DNA from: Pseudovibrio sp. Ad37
Lineage (GTDB): Bacteria; Pseudomonadota; Alphaproteobacteria; Rhizobiales; Stappiaceae
Assembly (NCBI RefSeq): GCF_001623075.1
Contig: NZ_LMCF01000222.1
Span: forward strand, 1 to 64,000
Length of the DNA: 64,000 bases
Reading direction: 5' to 3'
The notes under the pieces were generated by a model. That model was not told the origin of the DNA. It searched no databases and worked only from the letters and a program-made list of their open reading frames with translations. Positions 18,624 to 27,528 of the stretch are shown piece after piece. The position numbers and the translations under genes are program-made. Every line of letters begins with the position of its first letter. The stretch's first letter is position 1.

Positions 18624-19064
18624 TTATCTGGCAACCCGCTCAACCATGAATGCAGCAGTAGCCGTTGAAAGGGTAGCAGCAGCGTAAAACCACAATCCCG
18701 GCAAAACCTGAGCACTGGCAAGGCCGCTCGTCTTGGCTGCAAAAATCACCAAGGCCACCAGCATCACATCCATCATGGACCATTTCCCAAGATAGCTGAG
18801 CGCCCGAAGCCACTTGCTGGATAACCGATGCAATGCGGAAATACCGAGTACGAGAATCTTCAGGGCAGGTAGAAAGACAGAAAACACAAAGACAAGCCCG
18901 GCAATTGAAACCTCACCTTCGTCATAGAGCCCACTAATCACCTGCAACAGGCTTGGCGTATCCTCCAGAAAATAAAGGCGCTCCATACTCAACAACGGCA
19001 ATGTCAGACCCAGACCAAACGAAAACGCGGCAATTGGGATTAAAAAACCAAGTAAAACAGGCAT
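18624..19064 (-). CDS. PqiA-like inner-membrane protein
   Basis: A 146-residue protein with four hydrophobic segments (about residues 2-25, 50-75, 90-108 and 118-140), matching one half of a paraquat-inducible protein A. The start is placed at the ATG at 19064 because CAGGAG lies 5 bases ahead; an in-frame GTG 12 codons upstream has no site. Full PqiA has two such halves; single-domain forms are common. PqiA proteins work with MCE-domain proteins in lipid transport between membranes, but no MCE gene is near, so the role here is open. Confidence 0.7.
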   Translation of the reverse strand: MPVLLGFLIPIAAFSFGLGLTLPLLSMERLYFLEDTPSLLQVISGLYDEGEVSIAGLVFVFSVFLPALKILVLGISALHRLSSKWLRALSYLGKWSMMDVMLVALVIFAAKTSGLASAQVLPGLWFYAAATLSTATAAFMVERVAR

Positions 19065-19301
19065 TAAGGCTCCTGAAGCGTCTTTCCGAAAATTGGACAC
19101 TGCTCAAATCTCAGCGCGAGATCTGGACGCGACAGCCTATAAATAAACATTGGTGAAATGAAAGCAACCACGAGGTATCGCACCGCGAACAAGCACAGTG
19201 CGATCAATAAAGGATTATGAAGAGGTTAAGACCAGTTCGGGTTGTCAGAGTATCGGGTCATTCCGTCTAAGAACGAGAGACACTCCTAACCTCGGGAAGA
19301 A

Positions 19302-19709
19302 TTAGCGACGCGCCATCCGCCCCGCAATATCGTCCATTCCGTCTTGTTCAATCGCATCCATGGCAGCACGTTGACGCATTTGGTCACGTTCATCCATCAA
19401 CTCGATCTTTTTCAACTCAGAAACAGCGTCAGTCAGATCGTCCTGCGCTTTCTCAAGCTGAGACTTCAATTCCTCAGTCGAGTGCTTCAGGTTATCTCGG
19501 CGCTGTGCAGCCGCGCGAGCGAAAGTCGGATACGCAAAATGGCTGATATCATCAATACCAACACGCTTTTGCTCCTGAACAATCTGGTTCTCCAGATCTT
19601 CAGCCATTCGATCAAAATCACTCAACATCGTTTCAATCTGAGTCACCTGACGGCGCTTCTCATCAACATTGAACTTCTTAAGCTTCAAAAGGCCTTCACG
19701 ATTCTTCAT
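19302..19709 (-). CDS. fliJ: Flagellar export chaperone FliJ
   Basis: A 135-residue, almost entirely helical protein with heptad-like charge patterns along its length, typical of FliJ. FliJ docks in the FliI ATPase ring and helps engage export substrates at the flagellar export gate. Sequence identity is always low in this family, so the call rests mainly on the coiled coil, size and position directly after fliI (30 bases). The start is the ATG at 19709 after GGGAG; a TTG two codons upstream is also in frame. It is cotranscribed with fliI. Confidence 0.8.
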   Translation of the reverse strand: MKNREGLLKLKKFNVDEKRRQVTQIETMLSDFDRMAEDLENQIVQEQKRVGIDDISHFAYPTFARAAAQRRDNLKHSTEELKSQLEKAQDDLTDAVSELKKIELMDERDQMRQRAAMDAIEQDGMDDIAGRMARR

Positions 19710-19739
19710 ACGCAATACTCCCTTTACCGGAGAGTGAGC

Positions 19740-21086
19740 TTACGCCTGAGTCATTTCCAAAATATGAGCAAGCTGGAAATATCCCTCTTCAATTGTAGTT
19801 TTTTCCCCCTTCGTTTGCCCTAAATACGCTTCGAGGGCGTCATTTTTGGCAATTGCCTCATCAACAAGGGGGTCTGCACCTTCTTTATAGGCACCCAGAC
19901 GGATCAGTTCTTCCATGTCCGCATAAGCAGACATCAACTGCTTGGCACGTCGAAGAATCACTAAGGCTTCTTCAGGTACACAACGCGGCATGGTTCGACT
20001 GACGGATTTTAGCACGTTAATAGCCGGGTAGCGACCACGCTCTGCAATCCCACGCTCCATAACAATGTGCCCATCCAAAATACCGCGAACAGCATCAGCC
20101 ACAGGCTCATTATGGTTGTCGCCTTCCACCAGCACAGTAAAGAGAGCCGTCACTGCGCCTTTGCCAACAGCACCTGGTCCAGCGCGCTCCAGCAATTTCG
20201 GCAATTCAGTAAAGACGGTTGGCGTATACCCTTTAGAGGTCGGTGGCTCACCAACAGAAAGACCAATCTCACGCTGCGCCATTGCAAAGCGCGTAACAGA
20301 GTCCATCATACAAAGAACGTTCTTGCCCTCATCACGGAAATATTCAGAGAGAGTAAGAGTGAGATAAGCCGCTTCCCGGCGCATCAAAACGCTTTCGTCA
20401 GACGTTGCGACAACAACAACAGATTTCGCCAGCCCCTCTTCGCCCAGATCATCCTCGATGAATTCCTGAACCTCACGTCCACGTTCACCGATAAGACCGA
20501 TAACAGACACTTCTGTTTCCGCGTTACGTGCAAGCATGGACATAAGGACCGATTTACCCACGCCAGACCCGGCAAAAATACCGAGGCGCTGCCCCTGACA
20601 ACACGTTACAAAACTATTAAGGGATCTCACACCCAGGTCGATCGGGCTCCCAACACGGGCTCGTTCTGCAGCCGGAGGTGGTGAATCACGTAATTTTCTT
20701 GGGATCGAACCGAATGGAAGAGGTCCTTTTCCATCGATCGGTTCGCCTAAAGCGTTAACAACACGCCCCAGCCAGGCACTCGATGGATGGACAATACTCT
20801 CGCGTGAAATCAGCTTCGCCTTGCTACCATGACGCACACCATCGAGCTCGCCAAATGGCATACAAAGCGCTCTTCCGTCTCGAAATCCGACGACTTCAGC
20901 TTGAATTGACGCTGCGTTCTCCCCTATTTCTATTAGTAGACGTGCGCCGACGCTCATGGCGTAAACAGGCCCTGCAACTTCAATCAGAAGTCCCTTAACT
21001 GCTTCTACTCTCCCGTAAATTTCGGTTGGGAGGCATGATTCGATTTCTGCAAAAAGCGAGTCCAAAACAGATTCCCTATTAATCAT
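19740..21086 (-). CDS. fliI: Flagellum-specific ATP synthase
   Basis: A 448-residue ATPase of the F1-beta/FliI family. The Walker A loop is [13 protein letters not shown] near residue 170, the Walker B region [19 protein letters not shown] near 255, and [18 protein letters not shown] follows. The N-terminal beta-barrel and short C-terminal domain match FliI. It powers export of flagellar subunits. No other flagellar genes lie within the window. It is divergent from ctrA across 352 bases, a layout that would let CtrA control both directions. Confidence 0.95.
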   Translation of the reverse strand: MINRESVLDSLFAEIESCLPTEIYGRVEAVKGLLIEVAGPVYAMSVGARLLIEIGENAASIQAEVVGFRDGRALCMPFGELDGVRHGSKAKLISRESIVHPSSAWLGRVVNALGEPIDGKGPLPFGSIPRKLRDSPPPAAERARVGSPIDLGVRSLNSFVTCCQGQRLGIFAGSGVGKSVLMSMLARNAETEVSVIGLIGERGREVQEFIEDDLGEEGLAKSVVVVATSDESVLMRREAAYLTLTLSEYFRDEGKNVLCMMDSVTRFAMAQREIGLSVGEPPTSKGYTPTVFTELPKLLERAGPGAVGKGAVTALFTVLVEGDNHNEPVADAVRGILDGHIVMERGIAERGRYPAINVLKSVSRTMPRCVPEEALVILRRAKQLMSAYADMEELIRLGAYKEGADPLVDEAIAKNDALEAYLGQTKGEKTTIEEGYFQLAHILEMTQA

Positions 21087-21203
21087 TTTCGTCGTTGGTA
21101 ACCGATCGTTTACGCTTCTGCTTAATGTTATTGGGGAGACTTTGAATGGCGTATAGCCCTTTCAAGGAAACGAAGCGTCTAAACATGGCTTTCAGTAGCA
21201 CTT

Positions 21204-21357
21204 GATTCGATTGAAAGCCAACCGGTCTCAAATTGGTGAACAGGAAAGGTTACACCCTTGAATTCTAGGTTGTACCCAGAGAACTGTTCTACGTGAGAGT
21301 AAAACGCTTGCGGTAGCGATTCGAGTTCTGTTAACCATAAACTCATTCAATTGAGTC
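21204..21357 (+). promoter_or_regulatory. ctrA upstream region with GANTC sites and CtrA half-site
   Basis: In the 352-base gap between fliI and ctrA there are three GANTC sites, the CcrM methylation target (GATTC 21204-21208, GATTC 21318-21322, GAGTC 21353-21357), and a TTAACCAT CtrA half-site (21331-21338). In Caulobacter, methylation and CtrA itself control ctrA transcription. Function here is inferred. Confidence 0.45.
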
Positions 21358-21438
21358 GGGTTTATAGTATTCCTTCGCAACGGTTTGTGTTTTTGGGCCG
21401 GCGCGACTGCCCAGGAAAGGCAACACGAGGGGATTAAC

Positions 21439-22128
21439 ATGCGTGTATTGTTGATCGAGGACGATAGTGCTACTGCACAAAGCATTGAACTGATGCTCAA
21501 ATCCGAGAACTTTAATGTCTACACGACAGATCTCGGCGAAGAAGGCATCGACCTCGGCAAACTGTATGATTATGATATTATCATGCTGGATCTGAACCTG
21601 CCGGACATGTCCGGTTATGAGGTACTACGCACACTGCGAGTATCCAAAGTGAAGACACCTATTCTTATTCTGTCCGGTTTGGCTGGCATTGAAGACAAGG
21701 TCCGTGGCCTTGGGTTCGGCGCTGACGATTATATGACGAAGCCATTCCACAAGGACGAGCTGATTGCACGTATTCATGCAATTGTGCGTCGTTCTAAAGG
21801 TCATGCCCAGTCTGTTATTGTTACCGGCGACCTCACTGTTAACCTCGACACCAAAACTGTCGAAGTTGCAGGTCAGCGCGTACATCTGACTGGTAAAGAA
21901 TATCAGATGCTAGAGCTTCTTTCCCTTCGTAAGGGCACAACCCTCACCAAGGAAATGTTCCTCAACCACCTCTACGGTGGCATGGACGAACCAGAGCTCA
22001 AAATTATCGATGTGTTTATTTGTAAGCTGCGCAAGAAGCTCGCTTCTGCAACAGCTGGCAAAAACTACATCGAAACAGTATGGGGCCGCGGATACGTTCT
22101 GCGCGAACCAGAAGAGAAAGCAGCTTAA
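21439..22128 (+). CDS. ctrA: Cell-cycle response regulator CtrA
   Basis: A 229-residue OmpR-type response regulator. The receiver domain (1-120) has Asp51 in [13 protein letters not shown], the acidic pair near residues 7-9, and Lys in DDYMTKPF. The C-terminal winged helix carries the CtrA-typical [19 protein letters not shown] and [14 protein letters not shown]. The open frame reaches upstream, but GAGGGGATTAAC sets the start at 21439. CtrA is the master regulator of cell cycle, motility and envelope genes in many alphaproteobacteria and is phosphorylated by CckA through ChpT, whose gene lies at 30428-31084. The C-terminus (EKAA) fits the proteolysis signal of hydrophobic residues. Confidence 0.95.
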   Translation: MRVLLIEDDSATAQSIELMLKSENFNVYTTDLGEEGIDLGKLYDYDIIMLDLNLPDMSGYEVLRTLRVSKVKTPILILSGLAGIEDKVRGLGFGADDYMTKPFHKDELIARIHAIVRRSKGHAQSVIVTGDLTVNLDTKTVEVAGQRVHLTGKEYQMLELLSLRKGTTLTKEMFLNHLYGGMDEPELKIIDVFICKLRKKLASATAGKNYIETVWGRGYVLREPEEKAA

Positions 22129-22162
22129 TAGCTTTATCAGCTAACTTTCAAAGAGTTTCAGT

Positions 22163-22200
22163 AGAAGCCCTGCTTGGTAATCACCACGCAGGGCTTTTCT
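22163..22200 (+). terminator. ctrA terminator
   Basis: AAGCCCTGC (22165-22173) pairs with GCAGGGCTT (22188-22196), followed by TTCT, 35 bases after the ctrA stop. A classic intrinsic terminator. Confidence 0.85.
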
Positions 22201-22282
22201 GATTCTGGCTTAATCAGGATAGCGCTCCGGATAACGCCTAAGTGTATTGCCCATCATGGGTCTTTGTTGCCATGGTACGGCC

Positions 22283-23128
22283 ATGAGGCTTTTTATTCTT
22301 ACATCTATTGTCATGGTCGCATTTGCCGCCAACTCAGTTCTGAACCGTCTTGCTCTGGCAGACGGAGAGATTGGGCCATCTGCATTTGCCAGTATTCGCG
22401 TTACTGCTGGCGCACTCATGCTTCTGGCACTCATCTTCTTTCGGGGCGGCAATAAACTCTCACTCTCAAAGCCCAACGTCACAGCAGTCCTTGCGCTGAG
22501 TGCCTACATTCTTGGCTTCTCGCACGCTTACATCTCCCTTGATGCTGGCTTCGGTGCGCTTTTGCTCTTCGGAGCCGTGCAAATCACCATGTTCATCGGT
22601 GCATTCATTCAGCGCGAAAACCTCACACTCCAAAAATGGATCGGCGCAGCACTCGCATTCTCTGGCCTCGTTTACCTTCTCTCCCCTTCAAACACAGGCA
22701 TAGACCCGCTTGGAGCAGGATTGATGACAATTGCCGCCATAGGCTGGGGGATTTATTCCATCATCGGCAGAGGTGCGGCAAACCCGCTCAAAGACACAGG
22801 AATGAACTTTCTCTACGGTGTGCCAATCATCTCATTGGCACTGCTTCTGTTTCCGGACACAACCACCATCACAGCTCCAGGCGTTCTCCTTGCCATCATC
22901 TCCGGTGCCATAACCTCTGGACTTGGATATGCTCTCTGGTACGCAATCATTCCGCAGTTACAGACAAGCACGGCAGCAGTTGCTCAGCTCACCGTGCCAA
23001 TCATCGCAACAGCCGGTGGAATTGTTTTCCTTGCAGAAGCCATCGATAGCCGCTTCATCATCGCCACCACATTGGTGCTCTGCGGTGTTGGGATTTCCGC
23101 CTACCGGAGAAAACCCAACACACCCTGA
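22283..23128 (+). CDS. EamA/DMT-family permease
   Basis: A 281-residue membrane protein with about ten hydrophobic segments in two EamA repeats (about 5-135 and 145-275), the layout of the drug/metabolite transporter superfamily. The start is taken at the ATG at 22283, where the first membrane segment begins; an upstream in-frame TTG/ATG is possible and no clear ribosome-binding site decides it. The substrate is unknown; DMT members export amino acids, metabolites or drugs. It converges on the hydrolase gene with a 3-base gap. Confidence 0.82.
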   Translation: MRLFILTSIVMVAFAANSVLNRLALADGEIGPSAFASIRVTAGALMLLALIFFRGGNKLSLSKPNVTAVLALSAYILGFSHAYISLDAGFGALLLFGAVQITMFIGAFIQRENLTLQKWIGAALAFSGLVYLLSPSNTGIDPLGAGLMTIAAIGWGIYSIIGRGAANPLKDTGMNFLYGVPIISLALLLFPDTTTITAPGVLLAIISGAITSGLGYALWYAIIPQLQTSTAAVAQLTVPIIATAGGIVFLAEAIDSRFIIATTLVLCGVGISAYRRKPNTP

Positions 23129-23131
23129 CAA

Positions 23132-24136
23132 TTACTCAGGCCTGTTCTGCTCATCCTCATGGCCAAGCTGCAGCTGATAAGTTGCGGGAACAAACCGAAA
23201 GCCCTCTCCCACGGCTTCAACAAAGCCCATGGCAGGGAACGGCATGTGGTAGCCAATAAACGGAATACGTTCTTCCGCAATCATCCCAAAGATACGCCGA
23301 CGCGTTTCCGCCGCACGCGCTTTATCGATATCAAACACGACACGCCAATCAGGATAGGCCAGTGACCATACAAAGTGGTTGGCTGTATCAGCTGTGAGCA
23401 TCAGCTTGCGTCCATTGACTTCAACCAAATACGCCATATGCCCGGGTGTATGGCCATAAGCCTCAACGGCAGTGATACCGGGAACAACTTCTCTGCCCGG
23501 ATCGATAAAGTCGAACTTGTCTTTGAGCGGCAGAACATTTTCAGCAAAAACGCGAGCGCTTCCATTGGCGGCTGGACCAAGCTTTTCCCAGTAGTTGAAC
23601 TCAATCGGACTCGTAACATATTTCGCATTCGCAAAAGTCGGAATACCGTTTTGCATCAACCCGCCCGTATGGTCCGCATGCATGTGTGTGAGCACAACCA
23701 CATCAATATCAGCTGGCCGGATGCCTGCTGTCGCAAGCGCCTTAAGCAAATTCCCGCTTTGGGGCTGAGAAAGAACGCTTCGTCCAGTATCAAACAAAAC
23801 GAGTTTATCACCTGTGTTCACCAGAACCGGTGTGAAGAAACCTCGGAACTTGTTGGAGGAGATAAAGTGATCATGGCTCGCTTTTTCAAACACCTCACTC
23901 GTCTGCTCCATAGCAAACGTGTCCTGCGGGTGCTCAGCAACAAAGGTGCCATCGAGTAAAGCGTAGACCTTGAACTCACCAAGCTGAAATTCAGTTGCAG
24001 GCGCACGCTGATCGGAACTTTCAATCGGAGTTTCTGCAGCAGCTTCCAAACTCCGCATCCCTGTTGCAAGCAATCCACCTGCACCCAGAGCAAGGGCACC
24101 TCGCCGGCTCAATTTCAAGAAATCACGAGAACTCAT
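23132..24136 (-). CDS. Exported metallo-beta-lactamase-fold hydrolase
   Basis: A 334-residue enzyme. The N-terminus has a Tat-type signal (SRRGALALGAGGLLATG). The metal-binding motif HMHADHTGG lies near residue 150, with a later GHTPGHMAYLVE His and a C-terminal GYHMPFPAMG His, as in class B hydrolases with a dinuclear zinc site. Family members include lactonases and other hydrolases; exact substrate unknown. The start is the ATG at 24136 after GGAG; a GTG one codon upstream is also in frame. The Tat signal suggests it folds with metal before export to the periplasm. Confidence 0.82.
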   Translation of the reverse strand: MSSRDFLKLSRRGALALGAGGLLATGMRSLEAAAETPIESSDQRAPATEFQLGEFKVYALLDGTFVAEHPQDTFAMEQTSEVFEKASHDHFISSNKFRGFFTPVLVNTGDKLVLFDTGRSVLSQPQSGNLLKALATAGIRPADIDVVVLTHMHADHTGGLMQNGIPTFANAKYVTSPIEFNYWEKLGPAANGSARVFAENVLPLKDKFDFIDPGREVVPGITAVEAYGHTPGHMAYLVEVNGRKLMLTADTANHFVWSLAYPDWRVVFDIDKARAAETRRRIFGMIAEERIPFIGYHMPFPAMGFVEAVGEGFRFVPATYQLQLGHEDEQNRPE

Positions 24137-24302
24137 CACTCACACTCCATTAGCCTGACACACCACAAACAAAGGTGGTCAACAGTCACAAACTATCGGG
24201 AAACTCTAAGTATCGTTTGGAGAAATTTACTCGCATTGAACTTGAATTGCGACTGACGACAACCAGTCAAATAGTAAATCTTCGTTCAAAAAAATGAGAG
24301 AT

Positions 24303-24365
24303 TCAGCTCGTATTCCGAAAGGCAGCTCCGGTTTTCGGATGAGAACACGCATAAAATAGAGAGTG
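24303..24365. repeat. Dispersed intergenic repeat, copy 3
   Basis: Contains TCGTATTCCG, then CGGATGAGAACACGC and AAAATAGAG, aligning with the copies at 14134 and 33974. It lies in the 314-base gap 24137-24450 between two minus-strand units; apart from this and the terminator I see nothing in that gap. Confidence 0.5.
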
Positions 24366-24404
24366 AAAGCTTGGGGCTTGAATGCTTATGAACGCAGCAA
24401 AACC

Positions 24405-24434
24405 TAAAGAAAAGGCCAGCAAATCTGCTGGCCT
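24405..24434 (-). terminator. Chemotaxis operon terminator
   Basis: AGGCCAGC (24413-24420) pairs with GCTGGCCT (24427-24434) with a 6-base loop. On the minus strand it is followed by TTTTCTTT, 17 bases past the cheR stop. Confidence 0.85.
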
Positions 24435-24450
24435 GTTTCATTTTGTATCC

Positions 24451-25377
24451 CTAAAACCGGGAACCACTTGCTAAGGACTGAATGGTAGGCCGCGTTTTGG
24501 AAGGTGTGGTCGAAGGCTTTGCTGTAGAGCGTGAGAAGCTGGAAGAACCAGTCGGACGGCTTGCTGCCTGCTTTTTGCGGTATACACCACGCAGATTTGG
24601 ATAGGGCTCAAAGCCATCCGTCAAACCAACCACAGTTTCCGCAGCACCAAGCACGAGGAAACCGTCATCCGGCAACTGCCGATAGATACGGTTAAGCACA
24701 TCAATCTTCGTCTGCTGATCAAAGTAGATCAGCACGTTACGGCAGAAGACAACGTCAAACTCACCAAGGTGGCTGAAGTTTTCCAGCAGGTTCAGCTTAC
24801 GCCACTGCACCATAGCCCGGATTTCCGGAGCCATCTGCCACAGTTCGCCCTGCTGCGAGAAGTACTTCAACAGCATCTGAATAGGCAGACCACGTTGAAC
24901 CTCGAACTGGCTGTAGATACCAGTACGGGCTTTTTCCAGCACTTCAGTGGAAATGTCAGTTCCCAGAATTTCGAAACGGAATGTACCAATCTTGGCCTTG
25001 TCTTCTTTCAGATACATGCTGAGAGAATAAGGTTCCTGACCTGTAGACGCCGCCGCACACCAGATGCGCGCACTCCGGCGTGTTTTGCGTGCCTCAAGCA
25101 AATGAGGAAGCATCACATTCCGGAAATTCTCGAAAGGGCTCTTGTCACGGAAGAAGAATGACTCATTGGTTGTCATAGCTTCAACCACATCATTCTGCAT
25201 AGACATGGAGCCCGGCTTGCTGATCGCAAGAATAAGCTCACTCAGTCCATTCAGGTTATGACGTCGAGCAACTGGCATCAGTCGGCTTTCGACCAGATAC
25301 TGCTTTTCATCGGAAAGAACGAGGCCGCTACGGGATTTCAGAAATTTCTTCAAGAAATCATATTCAGAAGTCATCAT
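24451..25377 (-). CDS. cheR: Chemotaxis protein methyltransferase CheR
   Basis: A 308-residue enzyme. The N-terminal helical CheR domain (to about residue 75) is followed by the SAM-binding domain with ARIWCAAASTGQEPYSL, LGTDISTEVLEKAR and VVFCRNVLIYFD, all CheR signatures. It methylates glutamates on chemoreceptors and counteracts CheB. The last 40 residues are Ser/Thr/Pro-rich and probably disordered. Its start overlaps the cheB stop in ATGA, so translation is likely coupled. It is the last gene of the chemotaxis operon. Confidence 0.95.
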   Translation of the reverse strand: MMTSEYDFLKKFLKSRSGLVLSDEKQYLVESRLMPVARRHNLNGLSELILAISKPGSMSMQNDVVEAMTTNESFFFRDKSPFENFRNVMLPHLLEARKTRRSARIWCAAASTGQEPYSLSMYLKEDKAKIGTFRFEILGTDISTEVLEKARTGIYSQFEVQRGLPIQMLLKYFSQQGELWQMAPEIRAMVQWRKLNLLENFSHLGEFDVVFCRNVLIYFDQQTKIDVLNRIYRQLPDDGFLVLGAAETVVGLTDGFEPYPNLRGVYRKKQAASRPTGSSSFSRSTAKPSTTPSKTRPTIQSLASGSRF

Positions 25378-26630
25378 CGCGCGGCTCCTTTTAAGATACG
25401 CTTGACATGTGCACCAATCTGATCGAGAGGCACGATACCGCTGCAGTTCCCAGTGCGGGCAGCAGCACCTGGCATTCCCCAGACAACACTGGAGGCCTCA
25501 TCCTGCGCGATGACACTACCGCCTTTACCTGCAATGACATTGACGCCACTTGCGCCATCACTGCCCATGCCGGTTAAAACGAGTGCCAAACACGCGGTAC
25601 CGAAAACTTCGGCTGCACTTTCAAAAAGTGGATCCACAGATGGCTTACAGAAATTGACGGGAGCTCCGTCTTCGAGCAACGAAACCGCCTGCCCGTTCTG
25701 CTTGCCGATTTTCAAATGAATTCCGCCTGGAGCGACATAAACGTGCCCAGGTTTCAATACATCCATGTGCTCAGCTTCTTTTGAAGGAAGCTGAAGTTGC
25801 TTATGTAAATGCTCTGCCAGAATTGTCGTGAATGTACGCGGCATATGCTGCGTAATCACAACAGGCACTCTCAGCAAACCATCGCGTGCATCAGTCAGCA
25901 CACGCTGGAGCGCTTGTGGCCCTCCGGTAGAACTGCCAATCACAAGAGCCCGCGGCACGACCGAAGAATACGATCTGAGCGTAATCTCCTGCTTTCCGGC
26001 AGCGTTTAGCCCTGTCCCACGAGGTCGTCGCAACGCCGCACGTGCCTCAGTACGGTCTGCCAGGGCATCATTCTGCTTTTTGTGCGGATCATTGACGATC
26101 TCAGCACGCATTCTGCGAACAGGTTCTACTGTGGTTCTGGTCCGCTTAACGCGCTTCCCACCGCGCCCAAGCAACCGCAATTTTTCCAGCAATTCTCTCT
26201 GAAACTCAACCGCACCAGCTGTTTGGCCAGTCGTCTCAGGCTTGGCGACATAATCGGTGGCACCAAGAGAAAGAGCCTTCAAACTCACTTCAGCATTCCT
26301 GCGCGTCAGCGTAGAAGCCATCACAATGATAAGATCGCGTTTTTTCTCAAGAAGTTTAGGAAGAGCTGTCAGGCCATCCATCACGGGCATTTCAACATCC
26401 AGCACAACCACATCAGGATTGCTGCGCTCAATGTCTTTTACAGCCAATTCGCCATTACGGTGGGTTGCAGCAACTTCCAACTCTGGATCAGCTTCAATCC
26501 ACCTGCTGAAAAGCCCACGAATAACAACGGAATCGTCTACGACCATGACCCGGATAGGTGCCATCTGACCAGATCTCTCTGACTTCGGCTCCTCAACTTT
26601 TGCATACATGCCCAGCCGGCCCATATCCAT
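25374..26630 (-). CDS. cheB: Protein-glutamate methylesterase CheB
   Basis: A 418-residue protein. The receiver domain (about 25-145) has phospho-Asp at about residue 78 in DVVVLDVEMPVMDG. A long basic linker follows. The methylesterase domain (about 225-410) has the nucleophile Ser in IGSSTGGPQALQRV, His in ITQHMPRTFT and Asp in GMGSDGASG. It removes methyl groups from chemoreceptors in response to CheA. The start is uncertain: the frame opens at 26630, right after the cheY stop, but the receiver fold begins at the Met 22 codons in (26564). Confidence 0.94.
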   Translation of the reverse strand: MDMGRLGMYAKVEEPKSERSGQMAPIRVMVVDDSVVIRGLFSRWIEADPELEVAATHRNGELAVKDIERSNPDVVVLDVEMPVMDGLTALPKLLEKKRDLIIVMASTLTRRNAEVSLKALSLGATDYVAKPETTGQTAGAVEFQRELLEKLRLLGRGGKRVKRTRTTVEPVRRMRAEIVNDPHKKQNDALADRTEARAALRRPRGTGLNAAGKQEITLRSYSSVVPRALVIGSSTGGPQALQRVLTDARDGLLRVPVVITQHMPRTFTTILAEHLHKQLQLPSKEAEHMDVLKPGHVYVAPGGIHLKIGKQNGQAVSLLEDGAPVNFCKPSVDPLFESAAEVFGTACLALVLTGMGSDGASGVNVIAGKGGSVIAQDEASSVVWGMPGAAARTGNCSGIVPLDQIGAHVKRILKGAAR

Positions 26631-26633
26631 TAC

Positions 26634-26999
26634 TTAGACCAATCCAACTTCCTGAAATTTCGCTGAAAGAATCTCCCGATCAAACGGTTTCATGATGTAT
26701 TCGTTCGCACCGGCCCGGATAGCCTTGGTGATATGAGCAACGTCATTCTCTGTCGTACAGAAAACAACAATTGGGTCTTCCCCGCCGTCTTCCTCACGAA
26801 GCTTGGCCAAAAATTCCAGCCCGTCCATGACAGGCATATTCCAGTCCAACAGAACCGCATCCGGCATTGACGCTTTACAAGCATCAAGTGCCTTCTGTCC
26901 GTCCTCAGCCTCGGTGATTTCAAATCCAATGTCCTCCAGAATGCGGCGGGCCACTTTGCGGATTACGCTGGAATCGTCAACAACCAGACACTTTTTCAT
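26634..26999 (-). CDS. cheY: Chemotaxis response regulator CheY
   Basis: A 121-residue stand-alone receiver. It shows the acidic pair LVVDDSSVIRK at the start, phospho-Asp in AVLLDWNMPVMDG, Thr in VVFCTTEND and Lys in YIMKPFD, the complete active site. Phosphorylated CheY binds the flagellar switch. The frame is open 17 codons further up, but MKKCLVVDD at 26999 gives the standard CheY length. It sits between cheW and cheB in the operon with short spacers. Confidence 0.94.
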   Translation of the reverse strand: MKKCLVVDDSSVIRKVARRILEDIGFEITEAEDGQKALDACKASMPDAVLLDWNMPVMDGLEFLAKLREEDGGEDPIVVFCTTENDVAHITKAIRAGANEYIMKPFDREILSAKFQEVGLV

Positions 27000-27030
27000 T
27001 AAATCAGCTCTCTCGCTTCGAAGGTATGCT

Positions 27031-27528
27031 TTACGCAGCTTTAGGTTCAATCAGGGAGCTGAGCAGACGGTCCACGTCAAGAACCACCATCAATCGCCCG
27101 TCCAGACGATGAACCCCGCCAGAAATTTCGGCCCAACGGAAATCAAGGTTGGATGGGTTTGCTTCCATCTCGTTTCTTGGCAAGTTGAGTACCTCTCCTA
27201 CGGCATCAATAACAAGGCCATAGGACTCCCCTTTGTACTCAATACCAACAGCCATCATGCCTTGGTCAGCATCATTTGGCTTGAGATGAAGCTTACGACG
27301 CATATTGATAGCAGTTACAATGCGTCCACGCAGGTTCAACACCCCCTCCACTTCAGGCGGAGCCAAAGGAACCTGCGTTACTTTTTCAGGAACAAAAACA
27401 TCATGCACCTGCGATATCGGCAGACCGAACAACTGGCTGCCAATCACAACAGTCACATACTGGATGTGATCGGCACTGCCCTGACGGTTGTCATCACCGT
27501 CGACTGTGGTGAGTTTATGAGCGGTCAT
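27031..27528 (-). CDS. cheW: Chemotaxis coupling protein CheW
   Basis: A 165-residue protein of the CheW SH3-like double-barrel type. Family landmarks are GLPISQVHDVFVP, PPEVEGVLNLRGRIVTAINMRRKL and GLVIDAVGEVLNL. It links CheA to chemoreceptors at the membrane. The N-terminal 20 residues are polar and variable. Its start overlaps the cheA stop by 4 bases (ATGA), indicating coupled translation. Confidence 0.94.
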   Translation of the reverse strand: MTAHKLTTVDGDDNRQGSADHIQYVTVVIGSQLFGLPISQVHDVFVPEKVTQVPLAPPEVEGVLNLRGRIVTAINMRRKLHLKPNDADQGMMAVGIEYKGESYGLVIDAVGEVLNLPRNEMEANPSNLDFRWAEISGGVHRLDGRLMVVLDVDRLLSSLIEPKAA

